A stretch of DNA of 17,713 nt from Oscillospiraceae bacterium (GCA_900770285.1 CAAGJO010000025.1:1-17713); one strand, 5' to 3'; counted from the stretch's first letter, positions 8,340-15,279 are shown. Notes: generated by a model not told the origin, from the sequence alone. Program-made: numbers and translations.

Positions 8340-8346
8340 CCTCCTT
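8340..8346 (-). promoter_or_regulatory. Ribosome binding site supporting a TTG start for the ABC ATPase
   Basis: AAGGAGG, overlapping the permease stop (TAAGGAGG). It is 7 bases before TTG at 8332 and 16 before ATG at 8323, so spacing favours TTG. Confidence 0.65.
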
Positions 8347-9154
8347 AAATATAAAGTATAAACTTGTCCTGATTTTTTCTGAACATAAGCGTACCTATCG
8401 CAAATGAAATAAGCGCATACGCAATACCGAGGACAACATCATGTGAAGAAGGCAAAACGCCTTTCCAAACTATATCTCTGAACTGATTAATATAAATAAA
8501 CAATGGATTGAAATTTACGATTAATTTTTCAAGCCATCCGGGAAGCATACTGATAGGATAGAATATTGCGGTACAGTACATCCACATAGTAGTTATAGCA
8601 TTGTAAATATATCTTGTATCTCTGAAAAATACGTGCATCTGAGCAAGGAAAAAACCTAAACCGAGAGCAAATACATAAGCCTGCAGAACTATAAGCGGAA
8701 ACAGCAGCATTGTCCAAGAAAAATGTGTTCTGGTAAATATAATTACCAAAAGCAAAGCGCCGAGAGAAAGTACATAATCTACCATTGAACTTGTTATCTT
8801 TGCCAGTGGGAACATAAATTTTGACACATATGTCTTTTTCAGCAAGGACGAGTTATCCGTAATTGAGCCTAAAGCTTTATTTGTCGCACCGATTACAAAT
8901 TCATACATTGTTCGACCCACAAGCAAGTATACGGGGAAGTTGGGTACATTTCTGCTGAACATATGTGAAAATACAACTACAAGAACTATCATTACAAGCA
9001 GCGGATTAAGTATACTCCACACATATCCCAGAACGCTTCGTCTGTATTTTAATTTCAAATCTCTGCGGACAAGCTGAGAAAGTAAGTCTTTATATTGAAA
9101 TACCTCAAAAAAGCTTCCGCTTTTCGGTTTAAACTTTTTCTGTTCTTTTTCCAT
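8345..9154 (-). CDS. Polysaccharide ABC exporter, permease subunit (ABC-2/Wzm type)
   Basis: An ABC-2 family integral membrane protein of 269 residues with about six hydrophobic segments, forming the channel for the ATPase encoded next. The N-terminal cytoplasmic part ends in the family block LKLKYRRSVLGYVWS, followed by the first membrane segment (LLVMIVLVVVFSHMF). Other typical elements are VYLLVGRTMYEF and the conserved region around FYPISMLPGWLEKL, followed by NPLFIYINQFRDIVW. Length and sequence fit exporters of O-antigens, capsules and wall polymers. The start is ATG at 9154: GGAGG at 9165-9161 lies 6 bases upstream. The ATG at 9160 directly touches that site and would leave no spacing. 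The gene begins 15 bases after the second glycosyltransferase. Confidence 0.93.
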   Translation of the reverse strand: MEKEQKKFKPKSGSFFEVFQYKDLLSQLVRRDLKLKYRRSVLGYVWSILNPLLVMIVLVVVFSHMFSRNVPNFPVYLLVGRTMYEFVIGATNKALGSITDNSSLLKKTYVSKFMFPLAKITSSMVDYVLSLGALLLVIIFTRTHFSWTMLLFPLIVLQAYVFALGLGFFLAQMHVFFRDTRYIYNAITTMWMYCTAIFYPISMLPGWLEKLIVNFNPLFIYINQFRDIVWKGVLPSSHDVVLGIAYALISFAIGTLMFRKNQDKFILYI

Positions 9155-9160
9155 AGACAT

Positions 9161-9165
9161 CCTCC
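9161..9165 (-). promoter_or_regulatory. Ribosome binding site deciding the permease start
   Basis: GGAGG immediately followed by ATGTCTATG. Only the second ATG (9154) has workable spacing. Confidence 0.75.
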
Positions 9166-9169
9166 GATA

Positions 9170-10201
9170 TCAGTCGAAACTTTTATTGTGCCGCAGTTTA
9201 TTGTACAATCCTGAGCGCAGTATTCTGTTATATCCTTCATAGCTTATGTTCATTCTGTTCATTAGTTTAAGAATTTTAAAATGATTTATACTCATATCAT
9301 AAACCGCAGGGTTTTTTCTTCTGACGTAGTCCATCATTCTTATTCCTCTTGCACAGCCTCTTGTTCTGTCTGGGTCGCAAAGCATGGTTGTCACAAGATA
9401 GCTGAGCAGCAGCAAATGGGTTTTCTTATCCACATAGGCAGCGCCCCATGGCTCGGTAACATTTGTTTTTTCTTTCATAAGCCTTGAGATGACAATAAAA
9501 GTATGCTTAATTCTTTTCAGCTGATTTTCCGCAGAAACGCTTTGGGATACGTCTCCGATCCTGTACTCATAAATAAACAGATCAAGGGGCAGGATCGTTT
9601 TTGCAAAGCAGCATGGGTATGTGGCATACTCATGATCCTCATAAAAAACTTTTTCGGAAAGCTTTATTGATTTTTCCTTATAAAAGTCCGTTCTGTAGGT
9701 AATTCCGTGGAAAGTAAGACTTCTGTCAAAGCCTTTCCAGTTTTCCATTATTTCTTCAAGAGTATATTCTTTTCCGTATTCATCAGGAAAGTTTCTCCAA
9801 TTTTTTATTTCGCCGGTTGAAATATCAATAGTATGATGACAGGTAAGCACCACATCGGCATTCGTATTTTCAAGCTTTTCAACAAATGCGGGAATATTCT
9901 CCGTCGCAAACCAATCGTCTGCGTCAAGCACTTTCATATACTTTCCCCTTGCCTGTGCAGAGCCTGCATTGATTGCAGAACCATGTCCGCCGTTTTCCTT
10001 AGAAATAAGGCTGAATGAATCGGGGTACATATTAATATATTTATCGCATATCTTTTCGCTTCCGTCTGTTGAACCGTCATTGACAACAATAACGTCAAGC
10101 TTGTCCGTTATATCTTTTTCGCACACCAGCGAGCCAAGACACTTATCAAGGTAAGGCAGGCTGTTATACGAAGGTATGATTACACTTAGAATTTTATCCA
10201 T
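9170..10201 (-). CDS. Glycosyltransferase family 2 protein
   Basis: A 343-residue cytoplasmic GT-A glycosyltransferase. The N-terminus has the standard SVIIPSYNSLPYLDKCLGSL start (6-25), VVNDGSTDGS (39-48), ENGGHGSAINAG (69-80) and the nucleotide/metal motif LDADDW (92-97). The donor and acceptor are not readable from sequence. In this operon it probably attaches a linker or non-furanose sugar to the lipid carrier or to the growing chain. I chose ATG at 10201, where AAAGGA lies about 6-8 bases upstream and the GT2 fold starts directly. Longer frames would add lysine-rich residues encoded within the preceding gene. Its start overlaps the stop of the upstream glycosyltransferase by eight bases, indicating coupling. 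Confidence 0.9.
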   Translation of the reverse strand: MDKILSVIIPSYNSLPYLDKCLGSLVCEKDITDKLDVIVVNDGSTDGSEKICDKYINMYPDSFSLISKENGGHGSAINAGSAQARGKYMKVLDADDWFATENIPAFVEKLENTNADVVLTCHHTIDISTGEIKNWRNFPDEYGKEYTLEEIMENWKGFDRSLTFHGITYRTDFYKEKSIKLSEKVFYEDHEYATYPCCFAKTILPLDLFIYEYRIGDVSQSVSAENQLKRIKHTFIVISRLMKEKTNVTEPWGAAYVDKKTHLLLLSYLVTTMLCDPDRTRGCARGIRMMDYVRRKNPAVYDMSINHFKILKLMNRMNISYEGYNRILRSGLYNKLRHNKSFD

Positions 10202-11030
10202 TGTTTTTCCTTTTTTCATTTTGTTTCCGGGCGTTTTCTTTTTTATCACAGCGCCCTAATCTGTTTTCAAAAATTCCTTTACAGGTAAAGATAAATGCTT
10301 TTTTCCAGCTTATATATTTTTCGATTGCCGCTCTCTTCCTGAAGCAGTAATAAAACGCATAAAGCAAAGCAGGGAAAAAACCCATTATATATCTTGTAGT
10401 ATTTCCACGGTTCACAAAAAACTCTTCATCAAAGCCTTTGAACCATGTTGACTGAGTCTGAGCCACATCGGCAATCACAGCAGGGCAGTAATAAATATGC
10501 AGTCCCGCTTTTCGGCAGTCGGTAAGAAATTTAAATTCTTCCTCCGCACCGTTCCCCGTACCTGCGCCCATATTTTCATCAAAGCGTATTTTATTTTTTT
10601 CAAGGCTTTCACGCTTAAAAGATATCTGCCATGAGCTTACATGCATCAGGTCAAAATAATTCATTCTGCGTACATTATCGGGAAACCTGTTCGGCTGATT
10701 TCCGATTTTAAAAATAATGACATCAGCGTCTTTTATTTTATCATAAGCCTTTAATATTTTCTTTTCATAGCCTTTTTTAAAGCTCTCATCATCGTCGCAC
10801 AGCAAGCACACATCGGCGCTTGAATGGCTTATTGCAAAATTCCTGCTTTTTGTAAGTCCCTTGTCGTTTACCGAAAATACTCTGATTTTCTTACCATTAC
10901 GGTTTTCTTCATAAAAGCCGTCTTCATTGCATTGATTTACAACAAGCGTATCCGAAACTATATTTGAGCGTCCGACTATATCCTCTCCGTTTAAATTCAT
11001 ACAGGAGAGCAGAATTTCAAATTTCAGCAT
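10194..11030 (-). CDS. Glycosyltransferase family 2-like protein, first gene of the polysaccharide operon
   Basis: A 278-residue divergent GT-A protein. It opens with LKFEILLSCMN (2-11) and TLVVNQCNE (28-36), a start seen in a group of Firmicutes surface-polysaccharide transferases. The likely DXD motif is LLCDDDESF (76-84), and GAGTGNGAEEEF (155-166) resembles the acceptor/base region of GT2 enzymes. The C-terminal part has a hydrophobic patch (about 215-232) and a lysine-rich tail, so it may sit on the membrane. Sugar specificity is unknown. The start is ATG at 11030, with AAAGGA 6-8 bases upstream. The open frame continues to 11165, but that extension runs through two promoters and is not coding. 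The predicted leader from the nearer promoter is about 43 bases. Confidence 0.88.
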   Translation of the reverse strand: MLKFEILLSCMNLNGEDIVGRSNIVSDTLVVNQCNEDGFYEENRNGKKIRVFSVNDKGLTKSRNFAISHSSADVCLLCDDDESFKKGYEKKILKAYDKIKDADVIIFKIGNQPNRFPDNVRRMNYFDLMHVSSWQISFKRESLEKNKIRFDENMGAGTGNGAEEEFKFLTDCRKAGLHIYYCPAVIADVAQTQSTWFKGFDEEFFVNRGNTTRYIMGFFPALLYAFYYCFRKRAAIEKYISWKKAFIFTCKGIFENRLGRCDKKENARKQNEKRKNNG

Positions 11031-11079
11031 ACAAATCCTTTCGTCAAATTTGGGCAAAATTACACAGTATACTATTTTA

Positions 11080-11108
11080 ATTATACAACGAGCACGGTAA
11101 AAAGTCAA
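11080..11108 (-). promoter_or_regulatory. Promoter P1 of the polysaccharide operon
   Basis: On the minus strand, TTGACT (11108-11103), a 17-base spacer and TATAAT (11085-11080). Start predicted near 11073. Confidence 0.85.
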
Positions 11109-11120
11109 CCCGAAAAACAT

Positions 11121-11169
11121 ATAATTGTTACATAAAAACAAAGAAAATACTGCGTTACATAACAATTAT
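11121..11169. promoter_or_regulatory. Inverted repeat between the tandem promoters, candidate operator
   Basis: Perfect 10-base inverted arms (ATAATTGTTA at 11121-11130 and TAACAATTAT at 11160-11169) with a 29-base spacer. A 9-base direct repeat GTTACATAA occurs at 11127-11135 and 11154-11162. One arm overlaps the P2 -10 and start; the other lies 12 bases upstream of the P1 -35. This layout suits a regulator acting on both promoters, but no binding protein is identified. Confidence 0.45.
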
Positions 11170-11196
11170 TATACTATTTTACGATATAAAAGTCAA
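11168..11196 (-). promoter_or_regulatory. Promoter P2 of the polysaccharide operon
   Basis: On the minus strand, TTGACT (11196-11191), a 17-base spacer and TATAAT (11173-11168). Start predicted near 11161, 88 bases upstream of P1's start. It has the same -35, spacing and -10 as P1. Confidence 0.82.
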
Positions 11197-11224
11197 CAAA
11201 ATAGGAAAGCTTTACATTTTCCTA
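11191..11224 (-). terminator. Possible weak terminator after the small membrane protein gene
   Basis: On the minus strand a 7-base AT-rich stem (TAGGAAA, 9-base loop, TTTCCTA; 11224-11202) is followed by TTTTGTTGACTTTT. The interrupted U-tract overlaps the P2 -35 box. The stem is weak, so read-through into the polysaccharide operon is likely. Confidence 0.35.
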
Positions 11225-11294
11225 AAATAAAAAACAATACCCCACAAATATTGTGTGAGATATTGCAAAGATAATACTTATCGACAGGTTTCAC

Positions 11295-11696
11295 TTAAGC
11301 CTGTCTGTTTTTTACATATGAAATTACAGCGGTTGCCGCCAGCGTAATTAATGCCACAAAGAATATAATTCCAAACCATACGCAATTATTTATAACAATG
11401 TCCTCCGCAGTACCGACAGTATAGCTGAAATTTATGTTCAGAAAATCTGCCACATAATTATGCATATCGTTTACTTGGAATATTATTGTTAAAATAAGAA
11501 CCAACACTCCGTAAATCAGATATTTTTCCGCCCAAAAATCCAAGCTTGTGCTTATCATAAGCGCAAAGGTTATAACTGCACCTGCCGTTGCAAAAATCTT
11601 AACAGAATAAAACAAACCGCCGTAATATGATACAAAAAATACTGCCGTTGACAGCAATGCACTGCCAATACGGCGAACAACTCCGATTTTTTTCAT
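11295..11696 (-). CDS. Small membrane protein of unknown function
   Basis: I do not recognise this 133-residue protein. It has a short basic N-terminus (MKKIGVVRRIG) and four hydrophobic segments at roughly 12-33, 35-50, 60-75 and 105-127, so a four-helix inner membrane protein is likely. Between segments 3 and 4 is a polar stretch (about 76-104, containing NDMHNYVADFLNINFSY and TAEDIVINN). No catalytic motif is visible. The ATG at 11696 has an AGGGG-type site about 7 bases upstream. It has a perfect-consensus promoter (11725-11753), so it is probably well expressed. It lies upstream of, and in the same direction as, the polysaccharide operon and is divergent from the metallophosphoesterase. 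That context gives no firm function. A GACAGG/CCTGTC hairpin (11283-11305) spans its stop codon. Confidence 0.7.
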   Translation of the reverse strand: MKKIGVVRRIGSALLSTAVFFVSYYGGLFYSVKIFATAGAVITFALMISTSLDFWAEKYLIYGVLVLILTIIFQVNDMHNYVADFLNINFSYTVGTAEDIVINNCVWFGIIFFVALITLAATAVISYVKNRQA

Positions 11697-11724
11697 ATTT
11701 TTCCCCTAATCTTTAATTTAATTT

Positions 11725-11753
11725 ATTATATCATTTTTGTTTTATTTTGTCAA
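11725..11753 (-). promoter_or_regulatory. Perfect-consensus promoter of the small membrane protein gene
   Basis: On the minus strand, TTGACA (11753-11748), a 17-base spacer and TATAAT (11730-11725). Start near 11718, leader about 22 bases. Confidence 0.87.
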
Positions 11754-11782
11754 CTGAATCAACACAATAAATTAATATTTAT

Positions 11783-11820
11783 CTTTTCCGAAGTAAACAT
11801 CGGCTCATACATCGGAAAAG
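11783..11820. promoter_or_regulatory. Inverted repeat between divergent promoters, candidate operator
   Basis: Perfect 9-base arms CTTTTCCGA (11783-11791) and TCGGAAAAG (11812-11820) with a 20-base spacer. The right arm ends directly against the -35 of the metallophosphoesterase promoter. ACATCGG is also repeated directly at 11797-11803 and 11809-11815. There is no U-tract on either side, so it is not a terminator. A regulator site is inference. Confidence 0.45.
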
Positions 11821-11849
11821 TTGATTTCTGATCGAAAATATGATATAAT
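11821..11849 (+). promoter_or_regulatory. Promoter of the metallophosphoesterase gene
   Basis: TTGATT (11821-11826), a 17-base spacer and TATAAT (11844-11849), preceded by TGA (extended -10). Start near 11856, leader about 62 bases. Confidence 0.85.
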
Positions 11850-11917
11850 GGATATGATTTTAGATTTGTATAAAGATAAATACAAACTGATGATTTTATC
11901 GGAGGTCTGTTTATAAT

Positions 11918-13093
11918 ATGGTTTTCCTTTTTCTGCTTCCATTTTATATAGCGGTTGCAGGTTATATGCTGATGAGATTTTTTTACTGGCTCAAACACTG
12001 CAATCACTACTTCAACTGGAAAGCATTTAAAATACCTTTCGCCGTAATTTACCTTATATTGGCAGAAGCCTTTGTTCTTCCCAAGTCGGCTTTTTCAATT
12101 ATAATAAGGCGTATTTCCACATACTGGCTTGGGATAATGCTTTATGCGCTTATGTTTATTGCACTGTTTGATTTGCTTGGACTTATAGCAAGGCATACAA
12201 AGCTTAAAAATACTGCTTTATTTTCCCGAACCAGCGTTATTTCCATCGGTTCTGTCATTGTCGCCTGTGCGGTCACCGTATGCCTTTACGGTTTTATTCA
12301 CGCCCGTGACATACAGACCAAAAACTATGAAGTTACTGTTGATAAAGTCTGTGAAGACACGAAGGAAATGAAGGTTGTGCTGGTTGCCGATCTTCATATG
12401 GGATATGCCATTGGTATTAATCACATAACAAATATGGTCAATAAAATAAACGCACAAAAGCCCGATGTAGTAATAATTGCGGGAGATATTTTTGACAACA
12501 GCTATGACGGTCTGGATGATCCCGACGGAATAAGAGAACAGCTTAAATCCATAAAAAGCAAATACGGCGTTTATGCCACAATGGGTAACCACGACATTGA
12601 CGAAAAAATACTTATGGGATTTACATTTGACTGGAGCAAAAATCAGCAAAACGATCAGGACATGATTGATTTTGTTAAAAGCTGCGATATAAAACTTCTT
12701 CGTGATGAAAGTGTCTTGGTAGACAACAAATTCTATATTGTGGGCAGGCGTGACGGAGAAAAGCCATGCACCAATGACGGAACGAGAAAAACGGCTAAAG
12801 AACTTACGCAAGGTCTTGACAAAGATAAACCTATCTTCTTTATTGCCCATGAGCCTGATGAACTTCAGGAAACCGCAGACGCAGGTGCGGACATTGACTT
12901 TTCGGGACACACCCATAACGGTCAGCTTTTCCCCGGTAATATCACCATAGGACTTTTCTGGGAAAATCCCTGCGGCGAACTGAAAAAGGACAATATGACT
13001 TCCATAGTTACTTCCGGAGTGGGAGTATACGGTCCGTTTATGAGAGTAGGAACAGATGCGGAAATATGTGCGGTAAACGTTAAATTTAAATAG
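11918..13093 (+). CDS. Membrane-anchored metallophosphoesterase (YkuE/YaeI-like)
   Basis: A 391-residue protein and the only plus-strand gene here. The N-terminal 130 residues hold about four membrane segments (roughly 2-24, 38-56, 68-91, 107-126). The C-terminal calcineurin-like domain carries the full metal-ligand set: DLH (158-160), GDIFDN (189-194), GNHD (223-226), H311 in IAHEP, and GHTHNGQ (330-336). The enzyme should hydrolyse a phosphomonoester or phosphodiester at the membrane. Family relatives include phosphatases and nucleotide or lipid pyrophosphatases, so the substrate is open. Whether the domain faces in or out is not decidable by eye; four helices after a short N-terminus allow either. 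GGAGGT lies 11 bases before the ATG. It has its own promoter and terminator and is convergent with the ribosomal operon. Confidence 0.88.
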   Translation: MVFLFLLPFYIAVAGYMLMRFFYWLKHCNHYFNWKAFKIPFAVIYLILAEAFVLPKSAFSIIIRRISTYWLGIMLYALMFIALFDLLGLIARHTKLKNTALFSRTSVISIGSVIVACAVTVCLYGFIHARDIQTKNYEVTVDKVCEDTKEMKVVLVADLHMGYAIGINHITNMVNKINAQKPDVVIIAGDIFDNSYDGLDDPDGIREQLKSIKSKYGVYATMGNHDIDEKILMGFTFDWSKNQQNDQDMIDFVKSCDIKLLRDESVLVDNKFYIVGRRDGEKPCTNDGTRKTAKELTQGLDKDKPIFFIAHEPDELQETADAGADIDFSGHTHNGQLFPGNITIGLFWENPCGELKKDNMTSIVTSGVGVYGPFMRVGTDAEICAVNVKFK

Positions 13094-13099
13094 TATGAA

Positions 13100-13140
13100 A
13101 ATACCGAAGGAGCATTTCAAATCTCCTCCGGTATTTTTTT
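13100..13140 (+). terminator. Terminator of the metallophosphoesterase gene
   Basis: Stem AATACCG-A-AGGAG (13100-13112) pairs with CTCCT-C-CGGTATT (13123-13135), with one A/C mismatch and a 10-base loop. T-tract follows to 13140. It starts 7 bases after the stop codon. Confidence 0.92.
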
Positions 13141-13179
13141 GCCTATAACGATACCACACAGGGCTTATGCGGTATAGCC

Positions 13180-13211
13180 TAAAGCAAAAGGGACGGGCAA
13201 GACCCGTCCCT
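13180..13211 (-). terminator. Terminator of the ribosomal protein operon
   Basis: On the minus strand, a perfect 9-base GC-rich stem AGGGACGGG / CCCGTCCCT (13211-13203 and 13197-13189) with a 5-base loop, followed by TTTGCTTT. It lies 22 bases after the rplQ stop. Confidence 0.88.
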
Positions 13212-13232
13212 GAATATTTGGGAAATAATATA

Positions 13233-13574
13233 TTAAACCAACTGAATGATAGCCATTTCAGCAGCGTCACCACGACGAGGTCCGATCTTGATGATCTTTG
13301 TATAACCACCGTTGCGTCCTTCATATGAAGGTGCAATTTCGTCGAAAAGCTTCTTAGCTACAGACTCCTTAGTTACATAAGCGAGTACCTGACGCTTTGT
13401 GTGAAGATCGCCTGCTTTGCCCAAAGTAATCATCTTTTCGGTCATAGCAGCAACTTCTTTAGCTCTTGTTACAGTTGTTTCAATCTTACCGTTTTCGAGA
13501 AGATAAGTAACCATAGCTCTGAGCATTGCTTTTCTCTGGTCGCTTGTTCTTCCCAGCTTTCTTGTGCCTGGCAT
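13233..13574 (-). CDS. rplQ: 50S ribosomal protein L17
   Basis: L17 binds 23S rRNA near the exit tunnel of the large subunit. The 113-residue length fits the bacterial family. It starts with the typical MPGTRKLGRTSDQRKAMLRA block, then YLLENGKIETTVTRAKEV (about 24-41), and ends with the conserved Gly/Arg-rich segment RNGGYTKIIKIGPRRGDAAEMA. AAGGAG lies 8-9 bases before the ATG. It directly follows rpoA by 18 bases and is the last gene of the operon, as is usual. Confidence 0.98.
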   Translation of the reverse strand: MPGTRKLGRTSDQRKAMLRAMVTYLLENGKIETTVTRAKEVAAMTEKMITLGKAGDLHTKRQVLAYVTKESVAKKLFDEIAPSYEGRNGGYTKIIKIGPRRGDAAEMAIIQLV

Positions 13575-13592
13575 AGATTTTCACTCCTTACT

Positions 13593-14552
13593 TTAATTAT
13601 CGTCCTCAGAATTAAGCTCATAGCCCAATGAATGAAGTTTTTCCTTAACTTCGTCGAATGACTTCTTGCCAAGGTTTCTTACCTTCATCATTTCTTCTTC
13701 TGACTTTTCAATCAAATCGTTGACTGTGTTAATTCCTGCACGCTTCAGACAGTTAAATGAACGCACAGATAAGTCAAGTTCCTCAATGGTCATCTCAAGA
13801 ATTTTTTCATTGCTCTTTTCATCCTTATCAACCATGATCTCAACCACATTTGTTTCTTCCGACAAATCTACGAATGGATTAAGATGCTCGTTGAGGAGTT
13901 TGGCTGCCATTGATACAGCTTCCTTTGCTGAGATCGTACCATCTGTCCAGACCTCAAGGGTAAGCTTATCAAAATCGGTAATCTGACCTACACGGGTATT
14001 GTCAACCGTATAGTTTACCTTCAATACCGGCGAATAAATACTGTCTACAGCAATTACGCCAATAGGTGCGTTCTGCATCAGAGACTTGTTCTTTTCAGCG
14101 GAAACATATCCACGGCCTCTGTCAATGGTAATTTCCATATAAAGCTTTGCACCTGCGCCGAGTGTTGCAATATGCATATCGGGTACGAGAATATCTACTT
14201 CGGAATCGGTTTTGATGTCGCCTGCGGTAACTTCGCATTCGCCCTCAGCCTCAATGTAGATAGTCTTAGGTCCGTCGCCGTAAAGCTTTGCAGTCAATCC
14301 TTTCAGGTTAAGGACGATCTCAGTTACGTCCTCCTTAACCCCCGGGATAGTTGACAGTTCATGATGTACGCCGTCAATCTTTACAGAAGTAACAGCGACA
14401 CCCGGCAAAGAGGAGAGCAGTACACGTCTCAGGCTGTTGCCGAGAGTAATACCATAGCCACGCTCCAGAGGCTCCAGAATAAACTTACCGTATGTTCCGT
14501 TGCTCTTAAGCTCAGGCGTTTCGATCTTAGGCTTTTCTATTTTTTCAAGCAT
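13593..14552 (-). CDS. rpoA: RNA polymerase alpha subunit
   Basis: The 319-residue alpha subunit nucleates assembly of RNA polymerase. The N-terminal dimerisation domain (about 1-230) contains the conserved GYGITLGNSLRRVLLSSLPG (33-52). The C-terminal DNA-binding domain (about 250-312) contains LSVRSFNCLKRAGI and the NLGKKSFDEVKEKL helix-hairpin-helix element that contacts UP elements and activators. An AGGAGGG site precedes the ATG. It lies between rpsD and rplQ, with a 130-base gap upstream that holds a stable hairpin. Confidence 0.99.
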   Translation of the reverse strand: MLEKIEKPKIETPELKSNGTYGKFILEPLERGYGITLGNSLRRVLLSSLPGVAVTSVKIDGVHHELSTIPGVKEDVTEIVLNLKGLTAKLYGDGPKTIYIEAEGECEVTAGDIKTDSEVDILVPDMHIATLGAGAKLYMEITIDRGRGYVSAEKNKSLMQNAPIGVIAVDSIYSPVLKVNYTVDNTRVGQITDFDKLTLEVWTDGTISAKEAVSMAAKLLNEHLNPFVDLSEETNVVEIMVDKDEKSNEKILEMTIEELDLSVRSFNCLKRAGINTVNDLIEKSEEEMMKVRNLGKKSFDEVKEKLHSLGYELNSEDDN

Positions 14553-14631
14553 TTAAAACCCTCCTGTTTAAAACTCGATTGTTTTTGCACGATTTAGGTT
14601 AATTCCAAAAAAACATATCAAGTATTTCCCG

Positions 14632-14658
14632 TGGCTGTGCTTTATGTATGCACAGCCA
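14632..14658 (-). other. Intra-operon hairpin between rpsD and rpoA
   Basis: A perfect 9-base stem (TGGCTGTGC / GCACAGCCA) with a 9-base loop. On the transcribed strand a run of seven T's follows, but only about 20 bases downstream of the stem, so it is not a standard terminator. A processing, stability or partial attenuation role is possible. Confidence 0.5.
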
Positions 14659-14682
14659 ATGAGAACTGCTGTCAATACGTTA

Positions 14683-15279
14683 TTATTTAGAATACAACTC
14701 GACGATAAGGTGCTCCTCGATCTCGTAATCAAGGTCTTCCTTAACCGGCATACGGATAACCTTTGCTGTCTGGTTGTCCTTATTTACTTCAAGCCATGTA
14801 GGAGTTGTTCTGCCTGCAGTAGCTTCAATAATCTGCTTGAACTTAGCGCTCTTCTTGCTGTTTTCCTTAAGGGAAATAACGTCGCCAACCTTAAGTCTGT
14901 AAGAAGGAATATCCACTCTCTTGCCGTTAACAAGGTAATGACCGTGTGTAACCAGCTGACGAGCTTCTCTTCTTGTCATTGCAAGTCCCATTCTGAAAAC
15001 TGCATTGTCCAGTCTTGATTCAAGAATAGTGATAAGGTTTGTACCTGCCTGACCTTCCATCTTCTGAGCGATCTCAAAGTAGTGATAGAACTGCTTTTCA
15101 AGTACACCGTAGATGAACTTCAGCTTCTGCTTTTCCTTAAGCTGTGTGCCGTATTCGGAAACTTTCTTTCTCTTGTTTGCGTTAGGATCACGCTTTGTTT
15201 CCTTAGCAATACCCATAACCATTGGGCTGATTCCAAGAGCTTTACATCTCTTGAGTATTGGTTCTCTGCTTACTGCCAT
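14683..15279 (-). CDS. rpsD: 30S ribosomal protein S4
   Basis: S4 is a primary 16S rRNA-binding protein that starts assembly of the small-subunit body and in several bacteria represses its own operon. The 198-residue length is normal. The N-terminal region (MAVSREPILKRCKALGISP) lacks the Cys set of zinc-binding S4, so this is a zinc-free form. The S4 RNA-binding domain lies at about 90-155 (ESRLDNAVFRMGLAMTRREA, LVTHGHYLVNGKRVDIPSY). A GGAGG site precedes the ATG. Between rpsK and this gene is a 90-base leader with two hairpins that could be an S4 target. Confidence 0.98.
   Translation of the reverse strand: MAVSREPILKRCKALGISPMVMGIAKETKRDPNANKRKKVSEYGTQLKEKQKLKFIYGVLEKQFYHYFEIAQKMEGQAGTNLITILESRLDNAVFRMGLAMTRREARQLVTHGHYLVNGKRVDIPSYRLKVGDVISLKENSKKSAKFKQIIEATAGRTTPTWLEVNKDNQTAKVIRMPVKEDLDYEIEEHLIVELYSK

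Noticed and set aside
11031..11165. Upstream extension of the first glycosyltransferase frame
   Set aside because: The extension covers P1 and the repeat region, has no ribosome binding site, and the glycosyltransferase fold starts at the ATG at 11030.
11283..11305. GACAGG/CCTGTC hairpin over the stop of the small membrane protein gene
   Set aside because: It could reduce translation past the stop or protect the 3' end, but no T-run follows, so I do not call a terminator.
13141..13179. Imperfect GCCTATA / TATAGCC pairing between the two convergent terminators
   Set aside because: Pairing is broken and there is no adjacent T-run; the flanking terminators already explain the region.
12218..13336. 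372-codon open frame on the minus strand
   Set aside because: It is antisense to the metallophosphoesterase and would run through two terminators and into rplQ.
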